Source: Trichodesmium sp050015995 (lineage in GTDB: Bacteria > Cyanobacteriota > Cyanobacteriia > Cyanobacteriales > Microcoleaceae). From it: 64,000 nucleotides of DNA. The DNA lies in contig NZ_JBNHEP010000208.1 of the NCBI RefSeq assembly GCF_050015995.1, forward strand, positions 1 through 64,000, in the 5' to 3' direction. Positions 26,758 to 35,440 of this stretch are shown here, piece by piece; position 1 is the stretch's first letter, and every line of letters starts with the position of its first letter. The translations under genes were made by a program, and so were the position numbers. Under the pieces are notes generated by a model. It searched no databases and was not told the DNA's origin. It saw nothing but the letters and a program-made list of their open reading frames with translations.

Positions 26758-28875
26758 TAGTTTAGAGTAGTCTGCGGGTAATTCACCCCAGACTTTAATA
26801 GTTTTATCATCGCTACCGCTAATGATATTTTGCCCATCGGCACTGATAACTACAGAAGTAACAACCCATGTATGACCATTGAGAGTAGCTTTGAGACTTC
26901 CTGTTGCCAAATCCCAGATTTTGATAGTCTTGTCTTCGCTACCACTAACAATAGTTTTCCCATCTGGACTAATGGCAACAGACCAAACCTCCTTGCTATG
27001 ACCAGTCAGGGTCTGTTTCAGACTACCCCCTACCAAATCCCAAATCTTAATGGTGCCATCAGCGCTACCACTAACAACAGTTTCTCCATTTGAGCTGATG
27101 GCAACAGAAAAAACTTGGTCGTTATGACCAGTGAGAGTAGCTTTGACACTACCCGTTACTAAATCCCAAACCTGAATAGTGCCATCACCACTACCACTAA
27201 CAATAGTTTTGCCGTCGGGAGTAATAGCAACAGAATAAACAGCGTTACTATGACCAGTGAGAGTAGCTTTGACACTACCCGTTGCTAAATCCCAGACCTT
27301 AATAGTGCCATCAGCGCTACCACTAACAATAGTTTTTCCGTCGGGAGTAATAGCAACAGAATAAACATCGTTGCTATGACCATTCAGAGTAGTTTTGAGA
27401 CTTCCTGTTACTAAATCCCAAACCTGAATCGTGCCATCAGCACTACCACTAACAATAGTTTTTCCGTTGGGAGCGATGGTTACGGATAAAAAGCGATCGC
27501 TATTACCAGAGAGAGTCCCCTTGAGACTACCAGTTACCAAATCCCAGACTTTGATGGTTTTGTCATAGCTACTACTAACGATAGTCTCTCCATCTGGACT
27601 GATGGCAACAGAACGAACCCAGTCATTATGACCAGTGAGGGTGTGAATTTCAGAAATATTTGTGGCGGAAGAGAGAGTATTGCGGGTTGGTGAAGGTAAT
27701 AAAGTTGGAGAAGGTTTAATTGCAACTTCTTTATCTCGTTCATTGAGAGTAGGTGGTGGTGAAAATGTTTCCCGGTCTTGAGCGTTGAGGGTAGGTGATG
27801 GTGAAAATGTTTCTTTTTGCCTAAGAATATTAGGAATAATAATAATACCAGCAAGAATAGCACCGCCAGCAATACCTAAACCTATTTTAACCCAACTGCG
27901 GAGAGGAGTTGATGAAGGTTGTGGGGTAAATGACGGTGAAGCAGAAGGAGGAATAGTAGGTTGTTGATTATTAACCTGATTTTTATGTATTAAAACTGTT
28001 TCTTGTTGTGATTGGTTATTCACATAATTATTATTATTTAATTCGACAATATTATTATTATTATTATTTAATTCTACAATTATTTCATCAATAGTTTGAT
28101 AACGATGTCTCCAATAATCGGCAACCATTTTATCTAGAACTCTACCCAATTTTTCACTCACATTAACTTGGTTTTTCCAGATAAGTTCACCAGTGGATGG
28201 GTCTTTAGCTAATCGACTTGCCTGCATTCCAGTTAATGCTTCAATAGTCATCATCCCCACAGCATAAATATCACTACACAATCTCGGTTGACCTGCTGCT
28301 TGTTCCCCAGGCATATATCCGGGAGTTCCTACTGCTATTGTGTTGGTTGTATGACCTCCACTGGTTACCGTTAATCCTTTAATTTCTTTGACTGCTCCAA
28401 AGTCAATTAAAACTATTTTTTCATCAGATTTTCTCCGCATAATATTCTGAGGTTTTAAGTCACGATGAATTACATTTTGTTGATGTACATACTTTAAAAC
28501 TTCTAAGATTTCAGTTAATAGTTGAATTCCTTTTTGTTCAGTAATTTTTTGCCCTGTATAAACCTCCTTTGTTAGATCGTTACCTTGAATAAATTCCTGA
28601 ACGAGATAAAATTGTCCGCCCTCTTCAAAGTAGGCAAATAATCTGGGAATTTGATTGTGTTCTCCCAGACGTTGTAATGTAATTGCTTCTTTTTGAAATA
28701 AAGTTTTAGCAACTTGAAACACTTGCGGTCGGGGGTCTGATGGAGCTAGTTGTTTAACAACACATTGAGGATGATTAGGAAGGTCTAGATCGGTAGCTAA
28801 ATAAGTGGTGCCAAAACCACCTTTGCCTAACTCTGATAAAATTTTATAGCGGTGTCTAAGTGTTTTGCTAGTCAT
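26695..28875 (-). CDS. Ser/Thr protein kinase with seven WD40 repeats, C-terminally truncated
   Basis: A 726-aa protein. The kinase domain (about 10-275) has its G-loop at 16-24, Lys41, HRDLKPQN with Asp139, and DFG at 158-160, all intact. An Asn-rich linker (about 275-300) is followed by a Pro/Ser-rich region, one transmembrane segment (IGLGIAGGAILAGIIIIPNI) and a seven-bladed WD40 propeller (about 410-700) of nearly identical 42-residue blades. The original protein continued into a GUN4 domain; after ADYSKL the frame enters a MITE and ends with about 20 foreign residues. Topology predicts a cytosolic kinase and an external or periplasmic propeller. Kinase and propeller may still be functional. 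Confidence 0.92.
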   Translation of the reverse strand: MTSKTLRHRYKILSELGKGGFGTTYLATDLDLPNHPQCVVKQLAPSDPRPQVFQVAKTLFQKEAITLQRLGEHNQIPRLFAYFEEGGQFYLVQEFIQGNDLTKEVYTGQKITEQKGIQLLTEILEVLKYVHQQNVIHRDLKPQNIMRRKSDEKIVLIDFGAVKEIKGLTVTSGGHTTNTIAVGTPGYMPGEQAAGQPRLCSDIYAVGMMTIEALTGMQASRLAKDPSTGELIWKNQVNVSEKLGRVLDKMVADYWRHRYQTIDEIIVELNNNNNNIVELNNNNYVNNQSQQETVLIHKNQVNNQQPTIPPSASPSFTPQPSSTPLRSWVKIGLGIAGGAILAGIIIIPNILRQKETFSPSPTLNAQDRETFSPPPTLNERDKEVAIKPSPTLLPSPTRNTLSSATNISEIHTLTGHNDWVRSVAISPDGETIVSSSYDKTIKVWDLVTGSLKGTLSGNSDRFLSVTIAPNGKTIVSGSADGTIQVWDLVTGSLKTTLNGHSNDVYSVAITPDGKTIVSGSADGTIKVWDLATGSVKATLTGHSNAVYSVAITPDGKTIVSGSGDGTIQVWDLVTGSVKATLTGHNDQVFSVAISSNGETVVSGSADGTIKIWDLVGGSLKQTLTGHSKEVWSVAISPDGKTIVSGSEDKTIKIWDLATGSLKATLNGHTWVVTSVVISADGQNIISGSDDKTIKVWGELPADYSKLDISIKEGTGNREQGTGNRGE

Positions 28876-28892
28876 TATTTTTTTTATTAAGT

Positions 28893-29028
28893 TATATCAT
28901 GTTCGGATAATCACTTATAATAAAGTATATGGTTTGTAGTATAGCTCTCAGCCCGAACTGTAGATAGGGCTGAGAGCTATACTACGAACTGTAATTATAA
29001 TAACTATTTAACCGAACATAATATTATA
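28893..29028. mobile_element. MITE family B copy
   Basis: Ends TATATCATGTTCGGATAA / ATTTAACCGAACATAATATTA. The core is a palindrome (GTAGTATAGCTCTCAGCCC .. GGGCTGAGAGCTATACTAC). It is located just upstream of the WD40 kinase start. Confidence 0.75.
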
Positions 29029-29246
29029 TCAATTTTATATTATTACGACTCAGCAGCCAGAAGTCAGGAGTAAGGGATTATTCATTAATGGATAATGGAT
29101 AATGGATAATGGATAATTACCTCTGGTTAAAACCGTACGGGAATTGAATATAAGGAAATATCCTAGCACTTTTTTCCCATTGAAAGGGGAGGCTTTTAAC
29201 CTGAATTATTTAATTAATAATTATTAATTATTAATTATTCGGTAAA

Positions 29247-29344
29247 TACAGCAATTTTCAGTTTGCTAGACCACAGCAAATGGCATTTGCCCTTACAGGG
29301 TTTCGGTTATGACGATGTGGTTCACTCATATGAAAAGCGCTGTA
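29247..29344. mobile_element. MITE family F copy
   Basis: Ends TACAGCAATTTTCAG / ATGAAAAGCGCTGTA. The internal GGGTTTCGGTTATGACGATG is shared with 47627-47728. The rest of 29029-29618 is AT-rich with short repeats of ATAATGG and AATTATT; no gene is seen. Confidence 0.65.
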
Positions 29345-29618
29345 AGCTAGAGTAGTAATATGAAATACTAAAATTATTGCTATATATTCCCCCTCTTTTT
29401 AAGGGAGTAAGGGGGGATAATTAGAGCATAGTTTATTGCATTTCATATAATATAATTTACATATCAGTTGAATTATTGCCGTTAATTTATCCATCAGGTA
29501 AGTTATTAATTATGAGGTTCTCCATAGTTTTTTGATTTTAATTTTGTGAGTTTTTTCTCTTGGATTTGTATTTTACAATTTTAACTAAAATAATGAAACA
29601 GATTAACTCTTAATTTTT

Positions 29619-31579
29619 TTATGTAGATGACTTAAACGCTTCTATATTACATTCATCAAGTCTCTGTGAAAGAAAGCAAAAATATGAATGAGAATTCGAC
29701 AAATACCAACGCCTTCTTATTAAATAGTTAAGCCTAATTATTCTGCTAACCCAAATCAAAAATAACAAAATAGCAAAAAAGATAATAAATACTAAAATAA
29801 CAAAAATTCCACGACCAATCAAAGCACCATATTTGTGCTGCGCCTTTAAAATCAAAAACAAATTATTAATTAAACCACCATAGATGTAATACAAATTTAA
29901 AACTAAATAACTATAAATGCTAAATAGACCGACTATACTAGAACAAAATGCTAGTCCACAAAATACAGACCAAAATCCGATTTTTGAAGTTATTAAGACC
30001 GGGAGATGCCCTCTAGGAGCTTTGTTTTTAAAGATTAAATTACAATATAATAACCATCCACCCATAAGTCCCTTATTTCGCTTCAGTTTCCATCCAATTT
30101 TCTCAGCAAATTCTTTATAAGTTTCTTTTGTAAATTCTAAGGGATTATTTCCGGTATCCAAGTAAATTTGCTTTTGTACGCTAAATCCAAATTTACCATT
30201 ACTGTATTGTTGCCAAAGTTGGTCAATAGTTTGCAAGTCAGTACAAGAAATTTGTTTCATGTTCTGGGAATTTAATCCACAGCCAAATACTCCAAAAAAT
30301 TTTACTAGCCATTTTATTTTCGTGGCTTTTTGTATAATTATATTTGTTTCCCAATTTGCCTGTTTCCACTTTTTTTCTGCTAATAAATCATGCAATTTAG
30401 TATAGTCAACATTCTTAAATATTAAAGCTGTTGCTTGTTGTGATGTGGAAGACTGTGATTGATTATTTACATTATTATTAAACTGCTCAGATAATTCACT
30501 TGAAATCCTGCTAAAAAAGTTGTTAAATCTTAATACCCAAAGAGGTTTATTGTCAATATTTATTAATTCATTTATCACTTCATCAATATTTTGATAACGA
30601 TGCCTCCAATAATCGGCAACCATTTTATCTAAAATTCTACCCAAATTTTCACTCACATCAACTTGGTTTTTCCAGATAATTTCACCTGTAGATTTATCTT
30701 GTGGTAATTTACTAGCTTTAATTCCAGTTAATGCTTCAATACCTATCATTCCCACAGCATAAATATCGCTACAAAATTTAGGTTTACCTGCTGCTTGTTC
30801 GCTAGGCATATATCCAGGAGTTCCCACAGCTATAGTAGTAATTGTATGACCTTCTGTTGTTACGGTTAATCCTGTAATTTCTTTGACAGCTCCAAAATCG
30901 ATTAAAACTATTTTGTTATCAGATTCTCTCCGCATAATATTCTGAGGTTTTAAGTCACGATGAATTACATTTTGCTGATGCACATATTTTAAAACTTCCA
31001 AAATTTCAATTAATAGTTTGACTACCTCATTTTCACTAAACTTTTTTCCAGAATAAATCTCTTTTGTTAAGTCATAACCGTTAACAAACTCTTGTACCAA
31101 ATAAAATTGTTTTTCCTCTTCAAAGTAAGCTAGTAATTTGGGGATTTGATTATGTTCTCCCAGATGTTGTAATGTTCTTGCTTCCTTATCAAATAAAGTT
31201 TTAGCAATTTGAAAAACTTTTGGTCGTGGGTCAGAAGGAGCCAGGTGTTTAACTACACATTGAGGATTATTAGGAAGGTCTAGATCGGTAGCTAAGTAAG
31301 TAGTACCAAAACCACCTTTACCTAACTCTGATAAAATTTTATAGCGATGTCTANNNNNNNNNNNNNNNNNNNNNNNNNNNNNNNNNNNNNNNNNNNNNNN
31401 NNNNNNNNNNNNNNNNNNNNNNNNNNNNNNNNNNNNNNNNNNNNNNNNNNNNNTAACGCTTAAGAGGTACAAAGTCATACCGAGACCCAATCTTCACAAC
31501 TTCCACTAGTAGTACCAAAACCACCTTTACCTAACTCTGATAAAATTTTATAGCGATGTCTAAGTATCCTGTTAGTCAT
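29619..31579 (-). CDS. Ser/Thr kinase-GUN4 membrane protein (interrupted by assembly gap)
   Basis: The N terminus is broken by the assembly gap. The true start is ATG 31579 (MTNRILRHRY), and the coding sequence should resume at 31353, giving about 583 aa. The kinase domain is complete otherwise (HRDLKPQN, DFGAVKE, GTPGYMPSEQ). A Ser/Gln linker leads to a GUN4 domain (DYTKLHDLLAEKKWKQA, CTDLQTIDQLWQQYSNG, FGFSVQKQIYLDTGN, RGHLP). Two to three transmembrane helices and a short tail (FLSQRLDE) shared with the 35.4-kb paralogue follow. Kinase plus tetrapyrrole-binding-type domain suggests a signalling protein responding to porphyrins or membrane state; this is inference. Confidence 0.85.
31354..31453. 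other. Assembly gap, 100 Ns
   Basis: Exactly 100 Ns, a conventional gap size rather than a measured one, within the 5' end of a kinase gene. Confidence 0.99.
31454..31560. other. Probable misassembled duplicate next to the gap
   Basis: 31454-31508 repeats 31651-31705 (the 3' end of the lipoprotein gene), and 31507-31560 repeats 31300-31353 (the kinase 5' end). Both copies look identical. The joined piece is best explained as a contig-end artefact. Without it and the Ns, the kinase reads straight through. Confidence 0.8.
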
Positions 31580-31649
31580 TGTTTTTTTGAGAAAGTTATA
31601 TTAATTTATAACTCTACCTCATTAATCTAACATCTCTTATTTAACTTGG

Positions 31650-33041
31650 TTAACGCTTAAGAGGTACAAAGTCATACCGAGACCCAATCTTCACAACTTC
31701 CACTAATTGAATATCACCGTCATAGTCACCAGAATCTAAAAATTTCACTGCTCTCAATGCTCCAGGTGTAGAAAAGTTTGATGATAACTCCTCCCGAACA
31801 CCTTCACGAGTTGGTTGAGTTTGCTTTTCAATTGCCCTTCCCAGAGCTTGAACTGCATCATACGCAGTAATTGTTCGCCAATTCACACTTGAAGTTCCCC
31901 AAAGTTTTCGAGAGCGTTCTGGAAAATCTGAACCTGCTTCATTTACTTCAATATCCCATGCTATAGCTACAATCATTTTGACAGCACTATCTCGACCTTT
32001 CTCAAGAGTCTTTGCAGAGTAAACTTCATCCCCACCCAATACTGGTAAATTCCCTTGATTAACCTGAAGTATTTCCAGAGCTCGATCTAAATAACCTGAA
32101 CTGGGAGCTAGCATCAACACATTTGCTGAATCTTTTGCCCTATTGAGAACTTTAGTTGCTTTCTCACGCCAATCTTCAGGATTTTTTGACCATGTAGATA
32201 GATCGCAATCTGGGTCTTCTCTCAGAATAATATTCCTTCTCCCTATCTCAGAGATAAATTCTTGACTTAGCGATTTGCTGTATTTGCTATCTGAGTTATA
32301 AAATACCATTGCTTTTACTGAATTTAACTCAGTCTGAGCATATTTTGCTAAAGCTTTTGCAGCGGCTCGATCGCTAGGTACGGTGCGAAAAAAATAAGGA
32401 CTGTAATTTGTTAGCTCAACAGAGGTACTAAGAGATATCGATACAAGCTGGTCATCCTTGTAAATATTGGCTGTTGCTAGGGAAGTGTCACTTGAGTAGT
32501 GACCAACTACTCCTAGAATTTCCTTTTTCTTGGCTAACTCTGTGGCAACTTCTTCCGCAATTTTCGTACCATTATTAAAGTCATTATCATCATCATCAGC
32601 AATTGCTACTTTCAACATTCCTTCAGCACCCGATCTAGAAAAATTCCAATCATACTGAGCATGAGCAACTCCACGCAAAACTTCCAGAGAAGCATTCAAA
32701 TTACTACTAATTGGCATAGATACAGCAATAACGTGGTAAGGTTTTTTATTTTTTTCAACTTCTAGGTTATTCAGAAAAATTCGTGCTTCTGGATCATTGG
32801 GTGTTGATTTCAAGTAATTAGTTAAAGTTCTAAATGCCCGATCGTAATTTCTATTGGCAATTGAATTAATTCCTCTTTCTCTTTCAGGTCTAACTTCCTC
32901 TGGATTTGCTAAGGATTTCTCTCCAAATGTAATACGCTCTGAATTAAATATAGGAAGATTTTCAGCACAAGAAATGATAATAAAGACTATGAAACTAAGG
33001 AGTATCAGCTTTAGCAGTTTAACTCGTAATATACTGTTCAT
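31650..33041 (-). CDS. Lipoprotein with type-1 periplasmic-binding (ABC substrate-binding-like) domain
   Basis: 463 aa from ATG 33041. The N terminus has MNSILRVKLLKL, a hydrophobic stretch and a lipobox (FIIISC), indicating a lipid-anchored exported protein. A TPR-like helical segment (NYDRAFRTLTNYLKSTPNDPEA) precedes a Leu/Ile/Val-binding-type domain (VVGHYSSDTSLATANIY, ATKVLNRAKDSANVLML, ITAYDAVQALGRAIEK). No permease or ATPase genes are nearby. It starts about 90 bp downstream of a kinase-GUN4 gene on the same strand, so it more likely works as a sensor for the kinases than in transport. A TTG 33 bases upstream is an unlikely alternative start. Confidence 0.85.
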   Translation of the reverse strand: MNSILRVKLLKLILLSFIVFIIISCAENLPIFNSERITFGEKSLANPEEVRPERERGINSIANRNYDRAFRTLTNYLKSTPNDPEARIFLNNLEVEKNKKPYHVIAVSMPISSNLNASLEVLRGVAHAQYDWNFSRSGAEGMLKVAIADDDDNDFNNGTKIAEEVATELAKKKEILGVVGHYSSDTSLATANIYKDDQLVSISLSTSVELTNYSPYFFRTVPSDRAAAKALAKYAQTELNSVKAMVFYNSDSKYSKSLSQEFISEIGRRNIILREDPDCDLSTWSKNPEDWREKATKVLNRAKDSANVLMLAPSSGYLDRALEILQVNQGNLPVLGGDEVYSAKTLEKGRDSAVKMIVAIAWDIEVNEAGSDFPERSRKLWGTSSVNWRTITAYDAVQALGRAIEKQTQPTREGVREELSSNFSTPGALRAVKFLDSGDYDGDIQLVEVVKIGSRYDFVPLKR

Positions 33042-33127
33042 AAATAAAAAAAACAAAAATTCAGCAAAACTCAACTAATATTAGTTCTTGGGAGGATTAA
33101 ACTTATGCACATTCAAATCTCTTTAGA

Positions 33128-34543
33128 TCATAATTCACACTGGGAAGCCCGAGTTAGAATTAAGTCAAAATTTTCATCGTCGGTGCTGAGGTGTCCCTTT
33201 GGAGCATTCATAGTAAACTTAAGGTCGTTATCCGAGAGGTAACCATTGTCATCCTTATCTGTTCCAGTTTTCCATCCTACGGCGATCGTGAACCGTCGCC
33301 AAGCTCGAACATCCTCTCGAAAAGCTTCTAGGGTATCCCCATTCTCATCAATTACTTGAAGTTGGGCAGTGTAGCCAAATCTACCCTTCGATCTTTGTGT
33401 CCAAATTTGATTTATTCGCTGCAAATTTGGGCAAGAAAATTGCTCTGCCTCTGAGGCGGATATGTAAGAGTAATCTCCATCCCGATCGCCAATTTGGTTA
33501 ATTAATTCCCAATTCTGTCGATCTGCCTTGCGCCATTGCCCTGCTTCTGTCAAAGCATCCAAACGATTGTACATTGTCTCCACATCTTTCCCCTGTCCTG
33601 CTTCTATGACTCCTTTTGATAAGATAGAAGCAAGAATAAAAGAAGCAAAACCACCCAAAGCAACAATACCCAAAGCAGCAATAGCAGGAACAATTCCCAA
33701 ACGTTTATTAGAAGGTGGGGGTTTAACAATATTCTTTAATTCGCCCATGACTTCATCAACAGTTTGATAACGATTTCTCCAATCATACAAAACCATTTTA
33801 TCGAGAACTAAACCCAAGTTATTACTCACATTAACTTGCTTTTTCCAAATAATTTCACCAGTAGATGGGTTTTCAGAAAACTGATTTGCCCGCATTCCTG
33901 TTAATAGTTCAATACCTATCATTCCCACAGCATAAATATCGCTACAAAATTTAGGTTTACCTGCTGCTTGTTCGCTAGGCATATATCCATGAGTTCCCAC
34001 TGCTATTGTTGTAGTTGCATGACCTTGACTTGTTACAGTTAATCCTTTAATTTCTTTCACTGCCCCAAAATCTATTAAGACAATTTTGCCATCAGATTTT
34101 CTCCGCATAATATTCTGAAGCTTTAAGTCACGATGAATTACATTTTGCTGATGTACATATTTTAAAACCTCTAAGATTTCAGTTAATAGTTTAACTGTCT
34201 CATTTTCTGTAAATATTCTTTGAGAATCAATCTCTTTTGCTAAGTCATTCCCTTCAATAAATTCTTGTACTAAATAAAATTTTCCTTCCTCTTCAAAGTA
34301 GTCAAAAAATTTAGGTATTTGATTATATTTTCCCAATTTTTGTAAAGCTTTTGCTTCTTTTTCAAATAATTTTTTAGCCACTTGAAAAACTTTTGGTCTG
34401 GGATCTGATGGACTTAGTTGTTTAACAACACATTGAGGATGATTAGGAAGGTCTAAATTAACTGCTAGGTAAGTAGTTCCAAAGCTACCTTTTCCTAATT
34501 TAGAGATAATTTGATAACGATGCCTAAGTATTCTGTTAGTCAT
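33128..34543 (-). CDS. Ser/Thr kinase-TM-GUN4-like protein
   Basis: 471 aa. Kinase domain with G-loop 16-24, Lys41, Asp139 and DFG, but with HRDLKLQN instead of HRDLKPQN and GTHGYMPSEQ instead of GTPGYMPSEQ. Both Pro losses are unique among the four kinases here. One transmembrane segment (IVPAIAALGIVALGGFASFI) follows at about 285-310. The C-terminal domain has GUN4 hallmarks (ALTEAGQWRKADRQNWELI, FSCPNLQRINQIWTQRSKG, RFGYTAQ, APKGHLS) but is more divergent. It is transcribed ahead of the substrate-binding lipoprotein gene with an 86-bp gap, so the two are probably one operon. Confidence 0.9.
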   Translation of the reverse strand: MTNRILRHRYQIISKLGKGSFGTTYLAVNLDLPNHPQCVVKQLSPSDPRPKVFQVAKKLFEKEAKALQKLGKYNQIPKFFDYFEEEGKFYLVQEFIEGNDLAKEIDSQRIFTENETVKLLTEILEVLKYVHQQNVIHRDLKLQNIMRRKSDGKIVLIDFGAVKEIKGLTVTSQGHATTTIAVGTHGYMPSEQAAGKPKFCSDIYAVGMIGIELLTGMRANQFSENPSTGEIIWKKQVNVSNNLGLVLDKMVLYDWRNRYQTVDEVMGELKNIVKPPPSNKRLGIVPAIAALGIVALGGFASFILASILSKGVIEAGQGKDVETMYNRLDALTEAGQWRKADRQNWELINQIGDRDGDYSYISASEAEQFSCPNLQRINQIWTQRSKGRFGYTAQLQVIDENGDTLEAFREDVRAWRRFTIAVGWKTGTDKDDNGYLSDNDLKFTMNAPKGHLSTDDENFDLILTRASQCEL

Positions 34544-34649
34544 TGTTTTTTTGAGAAAGTTAATTTTAATCTTTTACATCAACTTCTATAGGCTAATTTC
34601 CCTTTATTTAAGGATATTGAAGATGAAGAATTTTGATAATTAAGAAATT

Positions 34650-34790
34650 GTTTGTCAACTCATAAAAACCTCTCTCCTGCGAGGAGAGAGGCTTTGAAAC
34701 CCCCATTCCTTTGTAGGGAAGGGGGGCAGGGGGGTTAGGTTTTGATGATTCATCGGTTCCATGCAGTACTTCTCAAACAACTTCTAAGAA
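34650..34790. repeat. Family G long-form repeat
   Basis: From GTTTGTCAACTCATAAAAACCTCTCTCC through AGGGAAGGGGGGCAGGGGGG to TGATTCATCGGTTCCATGCAG and CTTCTCAAACA. The whole 135-bp stretch matches 48995-49140. Confidence 0.8.
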
Positions 34791-34799
34791 AATATACAC

Positions 34800-35040
34800 A
34801 TCAATATTCAGTAGGGGCTGGTTTAACCTAAAGCTTTGACGTAAGCGCCATCTAGTTATCAAAACCCGCCCTCTTAATTATTAAACATTCAAAAAATTGT
34901 AGGGGTGAGTTGAACCGAAAGCTTTGACGTAAGTGCTATATAGGGGACGGGTTCATCTCATCTGGTGGTGAACACCATTAATTTAACGCGAAACCCGCCC
35001 CTACTATTGCAATATTTTAGGTGTGTCACAGCACTACTTA
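34800..35040. repeat. Dispersed repeat with CCCGCCCCTACTATTGCAA end
   Basis: Contains two blocks with AAAGCTTTGACGTAAG and ends CGAAACCCGCCCCTACTATTGCAATATTTTAGGTGTGTCA, the reverse of the unit at 16880 and 24287. No gene. Confidence 0.6.
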
Positions 35041-35059
35041 CTTATCAAATGAATTAATT

Positions 35060-35149
35060 AGGACTTACGCATAGACCATATATGTAGAGTTCAAAAACTA
35101 TAACGTTATAGTTTTTTGCGCTATATGTAGTACCCATGCGTAAGTCCTG
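35060..35149. mobile_element. MITE family A, copy A3
   Basis: A 90-bp element with ends AGGACTTACGCAT / ATGCGTAAGTCCT and a central palindrome around AACTATAACGTTATAGTT. Closest relative by core is A7 at 60003-60093. Confidence 0.85.
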
Positions 35150-35207
35150 TTAATATCTCCTAACTTCTGACTTCTGACTTCTGACTTCTAAAAGCCTCAT
35201 ACTTTGC

Positions 35208-35330
35208 AACGTGCCAATCTCCAAACAGTCACTCTCTACGACTCTGTTCAATCTCTCTCGGAAATATGGCCCCTAGCTGCCCAACACTTTGGCAAAACTA
35301 CTGCTCTCCATGACCCCCACGTTAAACCAG
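35208..35330 (+). pseudogene. Fragment of the acyl-ACP synthetase gene 5' region
   Basis: About 123 bases nearly identical to 39399-39521 of the intact aas-like gene (AACGTGCCAATCTCCAAACAG, CTCTACGACTCTGTTC, TGACCCCCACGTT), with scattered substitutions. No start codon and no continuation are present. It appears to be a partial duplication that predates or accompanied insertion of the kinase and tnpB genes in between. Confidence 0.88.
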
Positions 35331-35440
35331 TGGAACGGAGTGGGGGTGAAAAATCTCAGTGCCAGGTATCGAAATGTTGAAATAAAAAAACTTTCTCAAA
35401 ATTACTTTCTAAAACTTTTTTCTGTTGATGAATCAAAGGC

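Noticed and set aside
27534..27872. 112-aa frame inside the WD40 kinase gene
   Set aside because: Out-of-frame shadow of the linker and first blade; codon pattern follows the kinase frame.
31454..31490. Novel N terminus MGLGMTLYLLSV for the gap-containing kinase
   Set aside because: It is antisense to a duplicated lipoprotein 3' end, created by the assembly join; the true start is at 31579.
31650..33041. Component of an ABC amino-acid transporter
   Set aside because: No permease or ATPase genes are adjacent; the kinase neighbours make a sensor role more likely.
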